A stretch of DNA of 64,000 bases from Cytophagaceae bacterium (GCA_025455005.1 JALONH010000004.1:62001-126000); one strand, 5' to 3'. Counted from the stretch's first letter, positions 26,108 to 35,655 are shown. The notes: generated from the sequence alone by a model not told the origin. Numbers and translations: made by a program.

Positions 26108-27007
26108 ATGATAAGCGATTGGATTCAAGCATTTCGATTACGAACCTTACCTTTGTCATTATCGACTATAGGAATGGGAGGGGTATTAGCCGCTTACTAC
26201 AATGCCTTTCATTGGAACGTTTTTTTAGCTTGTTGTAGTACCACCTTGTTTTTACAAATCTTATCGAATATAGCAAACGATTATGGAGATTCTGTTCATG
26301 GAGCCGACCGTCCGGAACGCGTAGGGCCAACACGAGCGGTTCAATCCGGTAGAATACATTCTAACGACATGAAGAGAGCTATGGGTTTGTTTGCATTATT
26401 GTCCTTTGTATCCGGTATATACTTATTGTTTCTATTGATTCAACTTTTGTCTTTAACTACTTTGGGGATTTTTTTACTATTGGGAATAGCCGCAATATTT
26501 GCAGCTATTCGCTATACAGCCGGAGATAGCCCCTATGGCTATAAAGGGTTAGGGGATATTTTTGTATTTCTTTTTTTTGGTTGGGTAGCAGTTATGGGTA
26601 CCTTTTTCTTGCAAGTAGGGCATGTCGAAGCGATGGTTTGGTTACCGGCTTCTACCATGGGCTTTTTCTCTACCGGAGTATTGAATGTAAATAATTTAAG
26701 AGATATAGAATCAGACCCACTGGCAGGGAAAAAGACGATACCCGTGAGGATTGGATGGATAGCCGGTAAGTGGTATCAAACCTTCTTGATCTTTGCAGGA
26801 TGGGCTTGTGCCGGCATTTATTGGATTCTCACCGTTAATAGTCCGATCCAAATCGTATCGTGGTTAAGTTTGCCTTTGTTTATCCGTCATTTAATTTTGA
26901 TATGGAAACAAGACCAACCGAAAGGATTGGATCCCTATTTAAAACAATTAGCAATGAGTACTTTGTTTTTCGTACTAAGTTTTGGCTTAGGTATACTGTT
27001 AGGATAA
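26108..27007 (+). CDS. menA: 1,4-dihydroxy-2-naphthoate polyprenyltransferase
   Basis: UbiA-superfamily membrane enzyme that attaches the polyprenyl tail during menaquinone synthesis. From ATG 26108 it has 299 residues and about eight helices. The first Asp-rich motif is ANDYGDSVHGADRPERVGPT (about 57-76) and the second NVNNLRDIESDPLAGKKTI (about 196-214), both typical of MenA. A longer in-frame start at 26030 lies within the MFS gene and gives a highly charged extension, so it is rejected. Two bases separate it from the MFS gene and one base from the SDR-like gene, indicating an operon. Confidence 0.93.
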   Translation: MISDWIQAFRLRTLPLSLSTIGMGGVLAAYYNAFHWNVFLACCSTTLFLQILSNIANDYGDSVHGADRPERVGPTRAVQSGRIHSNDMKRAMGLFALLSFVSGIYLLFLLIQLLSLTTLGIFLLLGIAAIFAAIRYTAGDSPYGYKGLGDIFVFLFFGWVAVMGTFFLQVGHVEAMVWLPASTMGFFSTGVLNVNNLRDIESDPLAGKKTIPVRIGWIAGKWYQTFLIFAGWACAGIYWILTVNSPIQIVSWLSLPLFIRHLILIWKQDQPKGLDPYLKQLAMSTLFFVLSFGLGILLG

Positions 27008-27008
27008 T

Positions 27009-27749
27009 ATGAATACATCTAAAGTAGCCGTTATTATAAAAACCAATCATTCGATTGCGATAGAATCAATCCTCTTTTTTTGTAAAGAAGGGTATCGAGT
27101 GGTTTGTTGGGAAGATACGGAACAAGCAGAAGCTGCTTGGGTAGAGAGTTCGTTGCAGGTGTTTCAATCACAATGGTCGAAAGATGTTTTTTCGTTTCAA
27201 GAAATAACGGCCTTTCAAGAAGCTGTGGTTCGTGTTATACAAGCTTATGGTCGAATTGATGTCTTAATTAATAATCCAAAACTATTGCCGGTGAGTAGAG
27301 CCGGAGCATTGACCAATGATATTTGGCATCAAACGATTGACGCCAATTTAACGGTGTATTTACATGCTATTTCGGTGATAGCACCGTTTATGCAACAACA
27401 AAATTTTGGACGAATTATCAATTGTGCTTTACCCTTACGTATACATGATACGTTAACAGATCGACACTATGACGGAATACGAGAGGGAATAAAAGGAATT
27501 ACACAATTGTGGGCACGTGAATTAGGTCAATACCAAATTACCGTTAATACTATCATACCGGGTTATATCGAAGAAGATAATACGCCTTTAGCGGAAGAGA
27601 AAGAATTACAATATTTTACTTATAAAATTCCAATGAAACGATTAGCCAAAGCTAATGATGTATTACAAGTTTATCGTTTCTTATGTTCGGATGGTGCAAA
27701 TTATATAACCGGAACAGAAATAGTGGTAGACGGCGGTGTCCGAATATGA
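27009..27749 (+). CDS. Degenerate short-chain dehydrogenase/reductase-like protein
   Basis: 246 residues with the overall SDR layout: a Rossmann start, DVLINN near 84-89, NLTVYLHAISVIAPFM, a YxxxK-region helix, ITVNTIIPGYI and the C-terminal ITGTEIVVDGG typical of FabG-like proteins. Key residues are changed: the cofactor loop TGxxxGIG reads KTNHSIAIES without glycines, the NNAG motif reads NNPK, the active-site Ser region reads INCALPL without serine, and YxxxK reads YDGIR (Tyr154, Arg158). It may have lost catalysis or use another mechanism. It sits one base after menA and is followed by exporter genes. Confidence 0.82.
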   Translation: MNTSKVAVIIKTNHSIAIESILFFCKEGYRVVCWEDTEQAEAAWVESSLQVFQSQWSKDVFSFQEITAFQEAVVRVIQAYGRIDVLINNPKLLPVSRAGALTNDIWHQTIDANLTVYLHAISVIAPFMQQQNFGRIINCALPLRIHDTLTDRHYDGIREGIKGITQLWARELGQYQITVNTIIPGYIEEDNTPLAEEKELQYFTYKIPMKRLAKANDVLQVYRFLCSDGANYITGTEIVVDGGVRI

Positions 27750-27793
27750 TATTTGTCCTTTTTGTTTACTCTAAAGATAGTCAATTTGGTGTT

Positions 27794-28888
27794 ATGAAAA
27801 AGAATGTAGAACAATGTAGTATATGGGTTCTAATGATCCTGCTTTGGTCTTGTTCGTCTAAAGAAGAATTCCTTCAACCAAGTCGAACCACTATTATATC
27901 CTCTGTTTATGCTTCAGGAGAAGTAAAAAGTAAAGATCAATATCAAGTTTACAGTAAAGTAAATGGTATGGTGGATCGAGTATGGGTGAAGAAAGGACAG
28001 ATTGTAAAAAAAGGAGATGTTTTGGTTCAATTAGAAAATACATCTGCTCAAAAGAATTATGAAAGTGCCCGCTTACAATACGATAATGCGGCACAAGAAG
28101 CACAAGTCAACAAATGGAGAGAGTTGAAAGAATCGGTTGAAATTGCTTACAAAAAATATCAAACAGATTCTATGGTGTATTTTAGACAAAAGCAGTTATG
28201 GAGTAAAGAAATTGGAACAAAACTAGAATATGAACAAAAAGAATTACTGTTTCAACAGTCCAAGTCAAATTGGATAGCTGCCAAGGCTCGACTGGCAGAT
28301 TTTAATCGTCAAACAGCATTCAATCGTTCGGTTCAACAAAAAAATGTAGAATTAACGAAGTCGTTACAAGAGGATTTTTTTATTCGAAGTGCAGTAGATG
28401 GTAAGGTCTATGATTTGGTAAAAGAAAGAGGAGAGTGGGTGACACCGGCAGCGCCTATTGCGATCATCGGTAGTGCCGGCACATATGTCATAGAATTAGC
28501 AGTAGATGAAAAAGATATTGTTAAAATAAAAGTAGGACAAACGGTTACTGTTCGGATGGATAGTTATAAAGACAGTGTCTTCTCCGCCACTGTTTCGAGT
28601 ATTGATCCTATAATGAATACAAAAACTAGAACCTTTACCATCGTTGCATCATTTGTTCAACAACCTGCAGTTCTCTATCCATATCTGACGGTAGAAGCGA
28701 ATATATTGATAGCTCAAAAAGAAAAGGCGTTAGTAATACCCATCGCTTATTTAACAGATCAAAATGAAGTGAAATTATCAGACGGGTCTTGGGTTAAAGT
28801 GGAAACGGGATTACGAAATTATCAATATGTTGAAATTGTAAAAGGGATTACTGCGGAATCAAAGTTGAGTCGTCCGGTCGGGAAATGA
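27794..28888 (+). CDS. Membrane fusion / periplasmic adaptor lipoprotein (HlyD/MacA family)
   Basis: 364 residues from ATG 27794. A lipoprotein signal ends in LLWSCSSKEE with the lipobox cysteine near residue 20. Then come the biotinyl-lipoyl-like halves (YSKVNGMVDRVWVKKGQIVKKGD and VDGKVYDLVKERGEWV) around a long helical hairpin (about 90-210), and a beta-barrel with VDEKDIVKIKVGQTV. Adaptors of this kind link an inner-membrane ABC permease to an outer-membrane channel. The next gene, the permease, begins at an ATGA overlap. No TolC-like gene is visible nearby. Confidence 0.9.
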   Translation: MKKNVEQCSIWVLMILLWSCSSKEEFLQPSRTTIISSVYASGEVKSKDQYQVYSKVNGMVDRVWVKKGQIVKKGDVLVQLENTSAQKNYESARLQYDNAAQEAQVNKWRELKESVEIAYKKYQTDSMVYFRQKQLWSKEIGTKLEYEQKELLFQQSKSNWIAAKARLADFNRQTAFNRSVQQKNVELTKSLQEDFFIRSAVDGKVYDLVKERGEWVTPAAPIAIIGSAGTYVIELAVDEKDIVKIKVGQTVTVRMDSYKDSVFSATVSSIDPIMNTKTRTFTIVASFVQQPAVLYPYLTVEANILIAQKEKALVIPIAYLTDQNEVKLSDGSWVKVETGLRNYQYVEIVKGITAESKLSRPVGK

Positions 28889-30147
28889 GTTCGTTTAGAT
28901 TATTATTCGAAGTAGCGTTAGCTTTAATGCAAGCCCGTCGGAAACAGACGATTGTAGCGGGAGTTGGCGTGTTGTTTAGCATTGCCATGTTCATTACACT
29001 TTTAGGATTTATGAATGGATTAAACATGTTGTTAGATGGTTTGATCTTAAATCGAACTCCACATGTGCGATTATATAATGAAGTAAAAGCTCGTCCTAAA
29101 CAAGTGTCGGAAGAATACTTTAACGATACCTCCAAAAAATATTTTGTTTCTTCTGTTCGTCCGTTTAAGGTTCGAAAAGATATTTACAATAGCGCTTCTA
29201 TTTTGAAAAGTCTACAACAAGATATCCGAGTAGCCGGAATTGCCCCTAGAGTTTCGGTACAAGTATTTTTTACAATAGGCAGTATAGATTTAGCAGCCGT
29301 AGTGAATGGAATAGATGTTCCAGCAGAAATTAAACTATTTAATTTTAAAGACTATGTACCCGAAGGTAATCCAATAGATGCAATGAACATTCCGAATAGT
29401 ATTATACTTGGTAAAGGAATTGCAGAAAAGTTAATGGTTCAGTTAGGGGATATGGTGCCGGTGACTACCTCCGCCGGCGAACGTTATACCTTAAAAGTTG
29501 TTGGTATATTTCAATCGGGTATTGCAGATTATGATAAAGTAACTTGTTTTGCTTCTTTAGCCACAACTCAAAAATTATTGATTCAAAATTCTAATTACAT
29601 TTCCGATATTCAAATTAAGTTAAAGGATTTAACGACAGCGCCACTTCTAGCTCAAGAATTTGCAAAAAAATACCAAGTAGATGCAGAAGATATTCAAACG
29701 GCCAATGCTCAATTTGAAACCGGAAGCGATGTTCGTAGCATTATATCCTATGCAGTTGGTATCACCTTGTTAGTAGTAGCGGGTTTTGGTATCTATAATA
29801 TTTTAAATATGATGATTTATGAAAAGATGGATACGATTGCTATTTTAAAAGCTACCGGTTTTTCCGGTAAAGATGTTCAATCCATCTTTATCTATATAGC
29901 ACTAACGATTGGAATAATAGGGGGTGTGTGTGGGGTTTTAGTGGGATTACTGTTGTCTTATGGAATCGATCAAATACCTTTTATAACGCCCGCATTACCT
30001 ACTGTTAAAACATTTCCGGTAGATTATAATCCAAAGTATTATGTCACGGCTACAGTGTTTGCCATTGTTACTACTTATTTGGCCGGCTATTTTCCGGCTA
30101 AAAAAGCAAGTGTAGTAGATCCGGTCGTTATCATTCGAGGAAAATGA
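28885..30147 (+). CDS. ABC transporter permease, MacB/LolC (FtsX) type
   Basis: 420 residues: an N-terminal membrane helix (about 14-40), a large periplasmic MacB-PCD-like domain, then three helices with the FtsX core (VGITLLVVAGFGIYNILNMM near 290, YIALTIGIIGGVCGVLVGLL near 340, and a last helix near 385). The cytoplasmic coupling segment MIYEKMDTIAILKATGFSG is typical. It has no fused ATPase; that is encoded next, with an ATGA overlap. Type VII ABC systems of this kind act as mechanotransmitters for lipoprotein, glycolipid or drug export. Confidence 0.9.
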   Translation: MSSFRLLFEVALALMQARRKQTIVAGVGVLFSIAMFITLLGFMNGLNMLLDGLILNRTPHVRLYNEVKARPKQVSEEYFNDTSKKYFVSSVRPFKVRKDIYNSASILKSLQQDIRVAGIAPRVSVQVFFTIGSIDLAAVVNGIDVPAEIKLFNFKDYVPEGNPIDAMNIPNSIILGKGIAEKLMVQLGDMVPVTTSAGERYTLKVVGIFQSGIADYDKVTCFASLATTQKLLIQNSNYISDIQIKLKDLTTAPLLAQEFAKKYQVDAEDIQTANAQFETGSDVRSIISYAVGITLLVVAGFGIYNILNMMIYEKMDTIAILKATGFSGKDVQSIFIYIALTIGIIGGVCGVLVGLLLSYGIDQIPFITPALPTVKTFPVDYNPKYYVTATVFAIVTTYLAGYFPAKKASVVDPVVIIRGK

Positions 30148-30833
30148 GTACATCCATAGTATTACAAGCGAAAGGTATTAATAAATTTTTTTCAGATCCG
30201 GTTCCACAACAGGTGCTTAAGGATATTCACTTTACTATAACCTCCGGAGAATTTGTTTCTGTAGTTGGCAAATCCGGATGTGGGAAGTCTACCTTATTAT
30301 ATATACTTTCTACTATGGATACCGATTATACAGGGGAGTTATTTTTAGATGGAGAAAAGATGTCCAACCAATCAGAATCTACGTTAGCGGCTATTCGAAA
30401 TAAAAAAATTGGCTTTGTATTTCAATTTCATTATTTACTAAATGAGTTTACGGTTTTAGAAAATGTATCCTTACCGGCCTATAAATTAAATGCCTTACCC
30501 AAAGAAGCTATACATGATAAAGCTATACAGCTCTTAAAAAAACTAGGCATTGAACATTTAGCTTTAAAGCGAGCTAATCTTCTGTCCGGAGGTGAAAAAC
30601 AACGCGTAGCGATAGCCCGCGCTATGATTAATGACCCTATTATTATCATGGGGGATGAACCCACCGGTAATTTGGATAAGAAAAATACTGCGATCGTTTT
30701 TGATATTTTTAAAGAACTTACTATGGAGTTTCAACAAACGTTATTGATTGTAACGCACGACGATGCCTTTGCTCGAAATACAAGCCGAACGATTGTTATG
30801 GACGATGGGAAGATTGTAGAGTCAGGACTGTAG
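30144..30833 (+). CDS. ABC transporter ATP-binding protein, LolD/MacB type
   Basis: 229-residue ATPase partner of the upstream permease. Walker A GKSGCGKST (about 42-50), Q-loop in IGFVFQFHYLL, signature LSGGEKQR (about 145-152), Walker B IIIMGDEPTGNLD and the H-loop IVTHDD are all present. The stop lies inside the 3' end of the convergent WG-repeat gene, which overlaps by 38 bases. Adaptor-permease-ATPase is the DevBCA gene order. Confidence 0.93.
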   Translation: MSTSIVLQAKGINKFFSDPVPQQVLKDIHFTITSGEFVSVVGKSGCGKSTLLYILSTMDTDYTGELFLDGEKMSNQSESTLAAIRNKKIGFVFQFHYLLNEFTVLENVSLPAYKLNALPKEAIHDKAIQLLKKLGIEHLALKRANLLSGGEKQRVAIARAMINDPIIIMGDEPTGNLDKKNTAIVFDIFKELTMEFQQTLLIVTHDDAFARNTSRTIVMDDGKIVESGL

Positions 30834-32799
30834 GCCCAGTAGGTTTATTGTGTCCTACAAATAGTTGGAGGTTTTCATAATAATATAGGGCGTCAAATGA
30901 AAAATTAATAATTAATCCTTTTTCACTCGACACCACTCCCCATAATTCATACTGCCTTACTTTAAAGTGGTCATTAGGTAATGGAATAATCTCTTCATAC
31001 CGCGCCGGTATGAGTTCACTTCCATCCGGTTTATGAATACCCCAACGTTGTTGACGTCCTACTTTATAATATCCGCCGCTTATACGATGAATGGTGTCAT
31101 AACCACTACTTATGATTTTTCCATCGCTGTTTATTAAATAATGTAAGCTGCCTTCTTTTACAATCGCAATACCGGAAACAAAAGGAGAAAACTCAGAGTA
31201 AAAGGGTTGTATCAGCCACTCTTCTCGTTTATTTAAAACACCCCACTTGGCATTTAACAGAACTTTAACACATCCCGATTCGAAAGCAAGGGAACTTCTA
31301 TATTGAGGTGCTATAAAAATTTTACCATATGGATCAATGTAACCATATAGTCCTACTTGAAATTGCATCGGAGCAAAACCTTCGCAATATCCTCCGATCC
31401 ATACTATACGTTTATCTACTGTATATTCTTTTCCATTTGAATGCACTACTTTCCAAATACCGGATTTTTTTACACCATAATATCCAACGTCTTTTCCTAT
31501 ACTCACATCATCATAAAGGGCTTTTAATATCCAATCACCATTGGTATGGAGTACGCCTGTTTTTTGACCTACTTTTACCTTTACTTGATGGGATAGATGC
31601 TCCATGTATTGTATTGTTTCCAAAGGGCGTTTCCAAACTTTGTTCTGTTGTACATCCAAAGTAAGGAGTCCACATTTATACCAAGAATATTCATTTGGAT
31701 CAATAAGAAGTAAGCCTTTTGAATCGATTATCATCTCTTGTGATCCGGAACGTACATAAGCTTTTCCATTGCTAAACAAACTAACAGTATCAAATCGTGC
31801 AGCAATTATTTCTTGTCCTTGAGTAGTAATAAAGCCCCATTTGCCGGATAGTGATTGTATTCTCATTCTGCCTTCTGCAAAAGTCGTTATAGATTGATAA
31901 GGTACCGTATTGATTTTTGTTCCGCTATAATTTAAAATATCCCACTGCCATTTCCCATTTAGGTTCATCCCTGCGTGAACGACAGTAGAATCTAATCGAA
32001 TGGCGTTATAGAGATGAGGTATAACGATAGTGCCTTCGGGTAATTTTTGAACACCCCAATAATTTCCTTTTAGTGTAACTAAAAAAGATTTATGTAGATC
32101 TTGTATTCCTTGATATGGAGAAGGCGTAAGGAGTTGACCTTTAAAATTAGTAAGAAACTGCCAACCATTTAAATTAATACGGGCTGTATCTTGTTGTAAA
32201 AGGAGTAAAGAGTCAACACCTATTTTTTCGATTTGTTTTCCTGATGCAGAAATAATCGACCAAGAATCAATGGGATGAACTTCAAATTGTTTGGAAGAAA
32301 TTGGTTCGATTCTTTTATAGATGCAAGGAATAAGAACGTCGTGTTGTGCAGAGATTAGCCCCCATTTCCCATTTGATTGAACAGCGATTTGTTTGCCTCG
32401 TTGTAAAATTTTAAAATTATCATAAGCACATGGTATACTAGCATTTCCGGTCATGGAATAAAATCCCCAACGCCCATCCAATGCTTGAACCGGTATTAAT
32501 TCAAATTGCTCTCTTAAAATTTGTTTAAATTCAAAAGGCAAGAATACATTGCCTTTAGAATCAATACAACCTACTTTATTTTGAGATCGAACGATAGCTC
32601 TACCAAAATAAAAATCATCTATGATTTCATCATAACGAGCGGATACAACTACTTTACCTTTTGTATCGCTAAAGCCAAATTTTTGAGTTGTAGGATCTTT
32701 GTATCGACAGAAACCTTCTCTACATATCGTTTGGGCTTTTATGTTCGAAGTTCCGAAAAGGACGATAACTATTAGTATGATGGATCTGAACGTAGACAT
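30796..32799 (-). CDS. Secreted WG-repeat protein, 667 residues
   Basis: A signal peptide (MSTFRSIILIVIVLFGTSNIKA) is followed by more than ten WG repeats, each about 45-50 residues, with the pattern G-x-(W/F)-G-(F/V/L)-(I/L)-(s)-x-x-(G)-(K/E)-x-(I/V)-I-P-x-x-Y-D. Examples: GRWGFYSMTGNASIPCAYDN, GKWGLISAQHDVLIPCIYKR, QRWGIHKPDGSELIPARYEE. WG repeats form beta-rich solenoid or propeller folds; function in most proteins is unknown. The start overlaps the 3' end of the upstream WG gene by 28 bases, and the last 38 bases overlap the convergent ABC ATPase gene. Confidence 0.88.
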   Translation of the reverse strand: MSTFRSIILIVIVLFGTSNIKAQTICREGFCRYKDPTTQKFGFSDTKGKVVVSARYDEIIDDFYFGRAIVRSQNKVGCIDSKGNVFLPFEFKQILREQFELIPVQALDGRWGFYSMTGNASIPCAYDNFKILQRGKQIAVQSNGKWGLISAQHDVLIPCIYKRIEPISSKQFEVHPIDSWSIISASGKQIEKIGVDSLLLLQQDTARINLNGWQFLTNFKGQLLTPSPYQGIQDLHKSFLVTLKGNYWGVQKLPEGTIVIPHLYNAIRLDSTVVHAGMNLNGKWQWDILNYSGTKINTVPYQSITTFAEGRMRIQSLSGKWGFITTQGQEIIAARFDTVSLFSNGKAYVRSGSQEMIIDSKGLLLIDPNEYSWYKCGLLTLDVQQNKVWKRPLETIQYMEHLSHQVKVKVGQKTGVLHTNGDWILKALYDDVSIGKDVGYYGVKKSGIWKVVHSNGKEYTVDKRIVWIGGYCEGFAPMQFQVGLYGYIDPYGKIFIAPQYRSSLAFESGCVKVLLNAKWGVLNKREEWLIQPFYSEFSPFVSGIAIVKEGSLHYLINSDGKIISSGYDTIHRISGGYYKVGRQQRWGIHKPDGSELIPARYEEIIPLPNDHFKVRQYELWGVVSSEKGLIINFSFDALYYYENLQLFVGHNKPTGPTVLTLQSSHRP

Positions 32800-34229
32800 A
32801 CTGCTTGTGTTATCGGTTCTATGATAAATTGAGAATACGAAGGGGCTACAAGAACTGTTTGATTTTTATCTAGTAAACCGAACATCGTGTCCTCTTTTGA
32901 AAAAACGTAGAGTTGATCTCGAACCTCTTTTAAAAGTGTAAACTTAGTACTGATTTGTTCCTCTCCGTAAGCATTGCAAAGACCTACTTTACCCTTCTTA
33001 TAAACATAATAATTACCGAGCGGAGTTAATCGAATACTGTCATAGGTGATGGAGTTTTTATTTTTCCCAAATCGATCTAAAAATAAAAATTGCTGCTGCT
33101 GTTGTACTATACTTACTGTTTGGTTAAAGGTTTCTACTTTATCGTAATAAGGTTGTATTTGTAAAATTTCTTGAGTGTTTAAAAACCCCCATCCTTTGGG
33201 AAATCGAACAGCACATAAACCTTCAGATAATAATCCTAACGTATCGTATTGAGGAGCTATAACCATATTGCCTAAGGAATCACAATAACCATACAGCTTA
33301 TTTTTTTGTATTAAAAAAAAGCCATTTACTTGTAGGAGTGTGGAGTCTACTTTTTGAATACGACGAAATCTATTTCTAAATAGTGTATCAATTGTAGCTG
33401 TAGGGGTAATAGTGGTAAATGAAGCGTGCTCTTTTGGACTTAAGATTAGGCTACGTACGGCATGTGGCTCATGGTTAATATAATAATACCAGCAATTTTC
33501 TGTTCGAGAATACAGAACACTATCTGCCTGTATAGACCATGATGGTGAAGCACCGGTATGTAATTGCCAATAGCCTGTAGCGGTAGGCTGGTATTTGGAT
33601 TGATAGTAGTTTACAATAGAATCGGAGAGAACAGGAGATAATGTTTCTTGATCATAAACTCGAATGGTAGTAGTTTGAAGTAAAAGTAAAAAAGTAGAAT
33701 CCCATTTCACGGTTACATTCTTAGTTTGTACTTTGTTCCGAGAGATCAAAGAATAATAGGTAGTGGAGGAGGTTCGTTGGATGGATAGTATAGTAGAAGA
33801 GAGGCGTTGTATACGTTGGGATTTACAAGGTAAAAGAAACTGATGCATTAAACCATCGTATATCCCTTCTCCCAATGAATAGGATCGGCGTTCAACGAGA
33901 TGTTGACGAACTACAAAAATATGAGGAGCGATGGAGTAAATAGTATCATAATAAAAGGGAAGCAAACATTTTTTTTGTTGGTATAAGGCGGCTTGTTGTA
34001 TTGGAATTCCGGAAGTGGTGGTATCGCGAATTAGAACGATAGTGTACGAACTGTCGCTTTTAGAAGGGATATAAGGTAGATTGGAGTAGGAAAGTATTTT
34101 TATTTCTACACTTGCCGAATAGGTTTCGTAGGTAGGTAAAAGAATCACTAAAAAAAGGAATACAACAATCTCAAGAAAAGATTTAATGGGAGTGTGTTTC
34201 AGATTGCTTTTCCAGGTTGAATAAATCAT
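32772..34229 (-). CDS. Second WG-repeat protein, membrane-anchored or secreted, 485 residues
   Basis: The N-terminus has a basic head and a hydrophobic stretch (FLEIVVFLFLVILLPTYETY, about 19-38), a signal peptide or anchor. The middle (about 60-290) is beta-rich, high in Ser, Thr and Tyr, without a recognised domain. The C-terminal third has four to five WG-like repeats (KLYGYCDSLGNMVIAPQYDT, KGWGFLNTQEILQIQPYYDK, GKVGLCNAYGEEQISTKF). Its 5' end overlaps the end of hemA by 47 bases and its 3' end overlaps the next WG gene by 28, so the three may be translated together. Confidence 0.82.
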   Translation of the reverse strand: MIYSTWKSNLKHTPIKSFLEIVVFLFLVILLPTYETYSASVEIKILSYSNLPYIPSKSDSSYTIVLIRDTTTSGIPIQQAALYQQKKCLLPFYYDTIYSIAPHIFVVRQHLVERRSYSLGEGIYDGLMHQFLLPCKSQRIQRLSSTILSIQRTSSTTYYSLISRNKVQTKNVTVKWDSTFLLLLQTTTIRVYDQETLSPVLSDSIVNYYQSKYQPTATGYWQLHTGASPSWSIQADSVLYSRTENCWYYYINHEPHAVRSLILSPKEHASFTTITPTATIDTLFRNRFRRIQKVDSTLLQVNGFFLIQKNKLYGYCDSLGNMVIAPQYDTLGLLSEGLCAVRFPKGWGFLNTQEILQIQPYYDKVETFNQTVSIVQQQQQFLFLDRFGKNKNSITYDSIRLTPLGNYYVYKKGKVGLCNAYGEEQISTKFTLLKEVRDQLYVFSKEDTMFGLLDKNQTVLVAPSYSQFIIEPITQAVCLRSDPSY

Positions 34230-35457
34230 TTAATACATCTATCAGCGTTTCTGCTTCACCCCGCTTACACGCTGCTTTAAGTTGTAATACCGGCAATTTA
34301 ATAATTTTTTGCATGATGCCTTTGGTTATCTCATCCACCTTTTTAGCTTCTTCCGGATTCAATTGCTTTAGATAACGCGCCATCTCGTCTTGACGAATTT
34401 GTTCTAAGGCGTTTTTTAATTTATTGATGGTAGGAGAAACAATCATTTCTTTAGACCACTCATGAAACTCCGTCATGGATTGCTCAATAATGGCTTTTAC
34501 ATGAGGAACAGATTCCAAGCGCTTTTGAAGTGCTTCATTGGATCTATTTTGAATATGATCGATATCGTAAATGATAACACCCGGTAGCTCTTCTGCTGTG
34601 CTATCTACGCTTCTTGGGACGGATAAATCGATGAAGTATTTGTGTGATATAATCGATAAGGCTGCAATGGCTTGTTTCGAAAACAATGGCTCCGAAACAG
34701 AGACAGAACTGATTATTAAATCAGCTTTTGCTACCGCCGGCCACAATTGCTCAAAAGGGATATAGCCTACACCACATTCTGCAGCTAAGGCTTGTGCCTT
34801 AGATAATGTACGATTGGTAATGGTAATATTATCTAACGAACTATTCGATAAATTTCGGATGACATCTGCTCCCATCTCACCTAAACCAACCACTAATACA
34901 GAAGCATTAGGACGGTTTTGTAAGAGCTCTTCTGCTAACTCCGCAGTAGCATACGACACCGATGCCGCACCATCTCGAAAGGCTGTTTCTTGAACTACAC
35001 GTTTATTGGTAAAAAAGATGGTATGCAATAATCGATGTAAGAAAGGACCTGCAAAACCTAAATCCGCACTCCATTGATAGGCTAATTTCACTTGGTTGGT
35101 AATCTGCATATCGCCGACCACTTGAGAATCTAGTCCCATGGCTACTTCAAATAAATGTTGAATAGCCTCGTTAGAGTGTTGGTAGATTTGGAAATACTCT
35201 TTCTGTTGGATTAAACCGGGTATGTTTTTTTCAACCGATAATAACTTGATTATGGGATCGCTTAAATCAACTGCAGCGGAATAATAAATCTCTGTCCGGT
35301 TGCAGGTAGATAAAATCAATAGTTCCGAAGCATCTGTAAACTCTTTGATTTGTTGCATCAAGCGTTTACAAGAGGGTTCATCCAACGAGATTTTTTCGCG
35401 GATATCCACCGGAGCTTTCCGATAGGTTAAACAAATTGATTGAAATACGTGGTCCAT
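34183..35457 (-). CDS. hemA: Glutamyl-tRNA reductase
   Basis: First committed enzyme of C5-pathway tetrapyrrole synthesis, reducing Glu-tRNA to glutamate-1-semialdehyde with NADPH. The 424 residues show the catalytic STCNRTE with Cys52, the QVVGDMQITNQVKLAY stretch, the NADPH-binding VLVVGLGEMGADVIRNL (about 186-202) and a C-terminal dimerisation helix region. The last 15 codons overlap the following WG-repeat gene. A -7 promoter element lies 17 bases upstream. Confidence 0.95.
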   Translation of the reverse strand: MDHVFQSICLTYRKAPVDIREKISLDEPSCKRLMQQIKEFTDASELLILSTCNRTEIYYSAAVDLSDPIIKLLSVEKNIPGLIQQKEYFQIYQHSNEAIQHLFEVAMGLDSQVVGDMQITNQVKLAYQWSADLGFAGPFLHRLLHTIFFTNKRVVQETAFRDGAASVSYATAELAEELLQNRPNASVLVVGLGEMGADVIRNLSNSSLDNITITNRTLSKAQALAAECGVGYIPFEQLWPAVAKADLIISSVSVSEPLFSKQAIAALSIISHKYFIDLSVPRSVDSTAEELPGVIIYDIDHIQNRSNEALQKRLESVPHVKAIIEQSMTEFHEWSKEMIVSPTINKLKNALEQIRQDEMARYLKQLNPEEAKKVDEITKGIMQKIIKLPVLQLKAACKRGEAETLIDVLNDLFNLEKQSETHSH

Positions 35458-35473
35458 CAGGTTAACAGGAGTA

Positions 35474-35481
35474 CAAATTTA
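35474..35481 (-). promoter_or_regulatory. Candidate -7 promoter element for hemA
   Basis: On the minus strand TAAATTTG matches TAnnTTTG. It is 16 bases from the hemA ATG. No -33 TTG at 19 bases. Confidence 0.4.
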
Positions 35482-35655
35482 ATCGGAATGCGGTTTTTAG
35501 TGAATTTTAAGCCATTTATTTAGGTAATTTAGATTCGTTATAAATAAAAAAGTCGTAAATCTGACGTAAATCATCTTTCAAGGTGTAAAAAGTTGTTGTT
35601 TTACTGCAATGGGAAGATATGAGTTAGGAAAAGTAAAATTGTGTAATATTGAATA

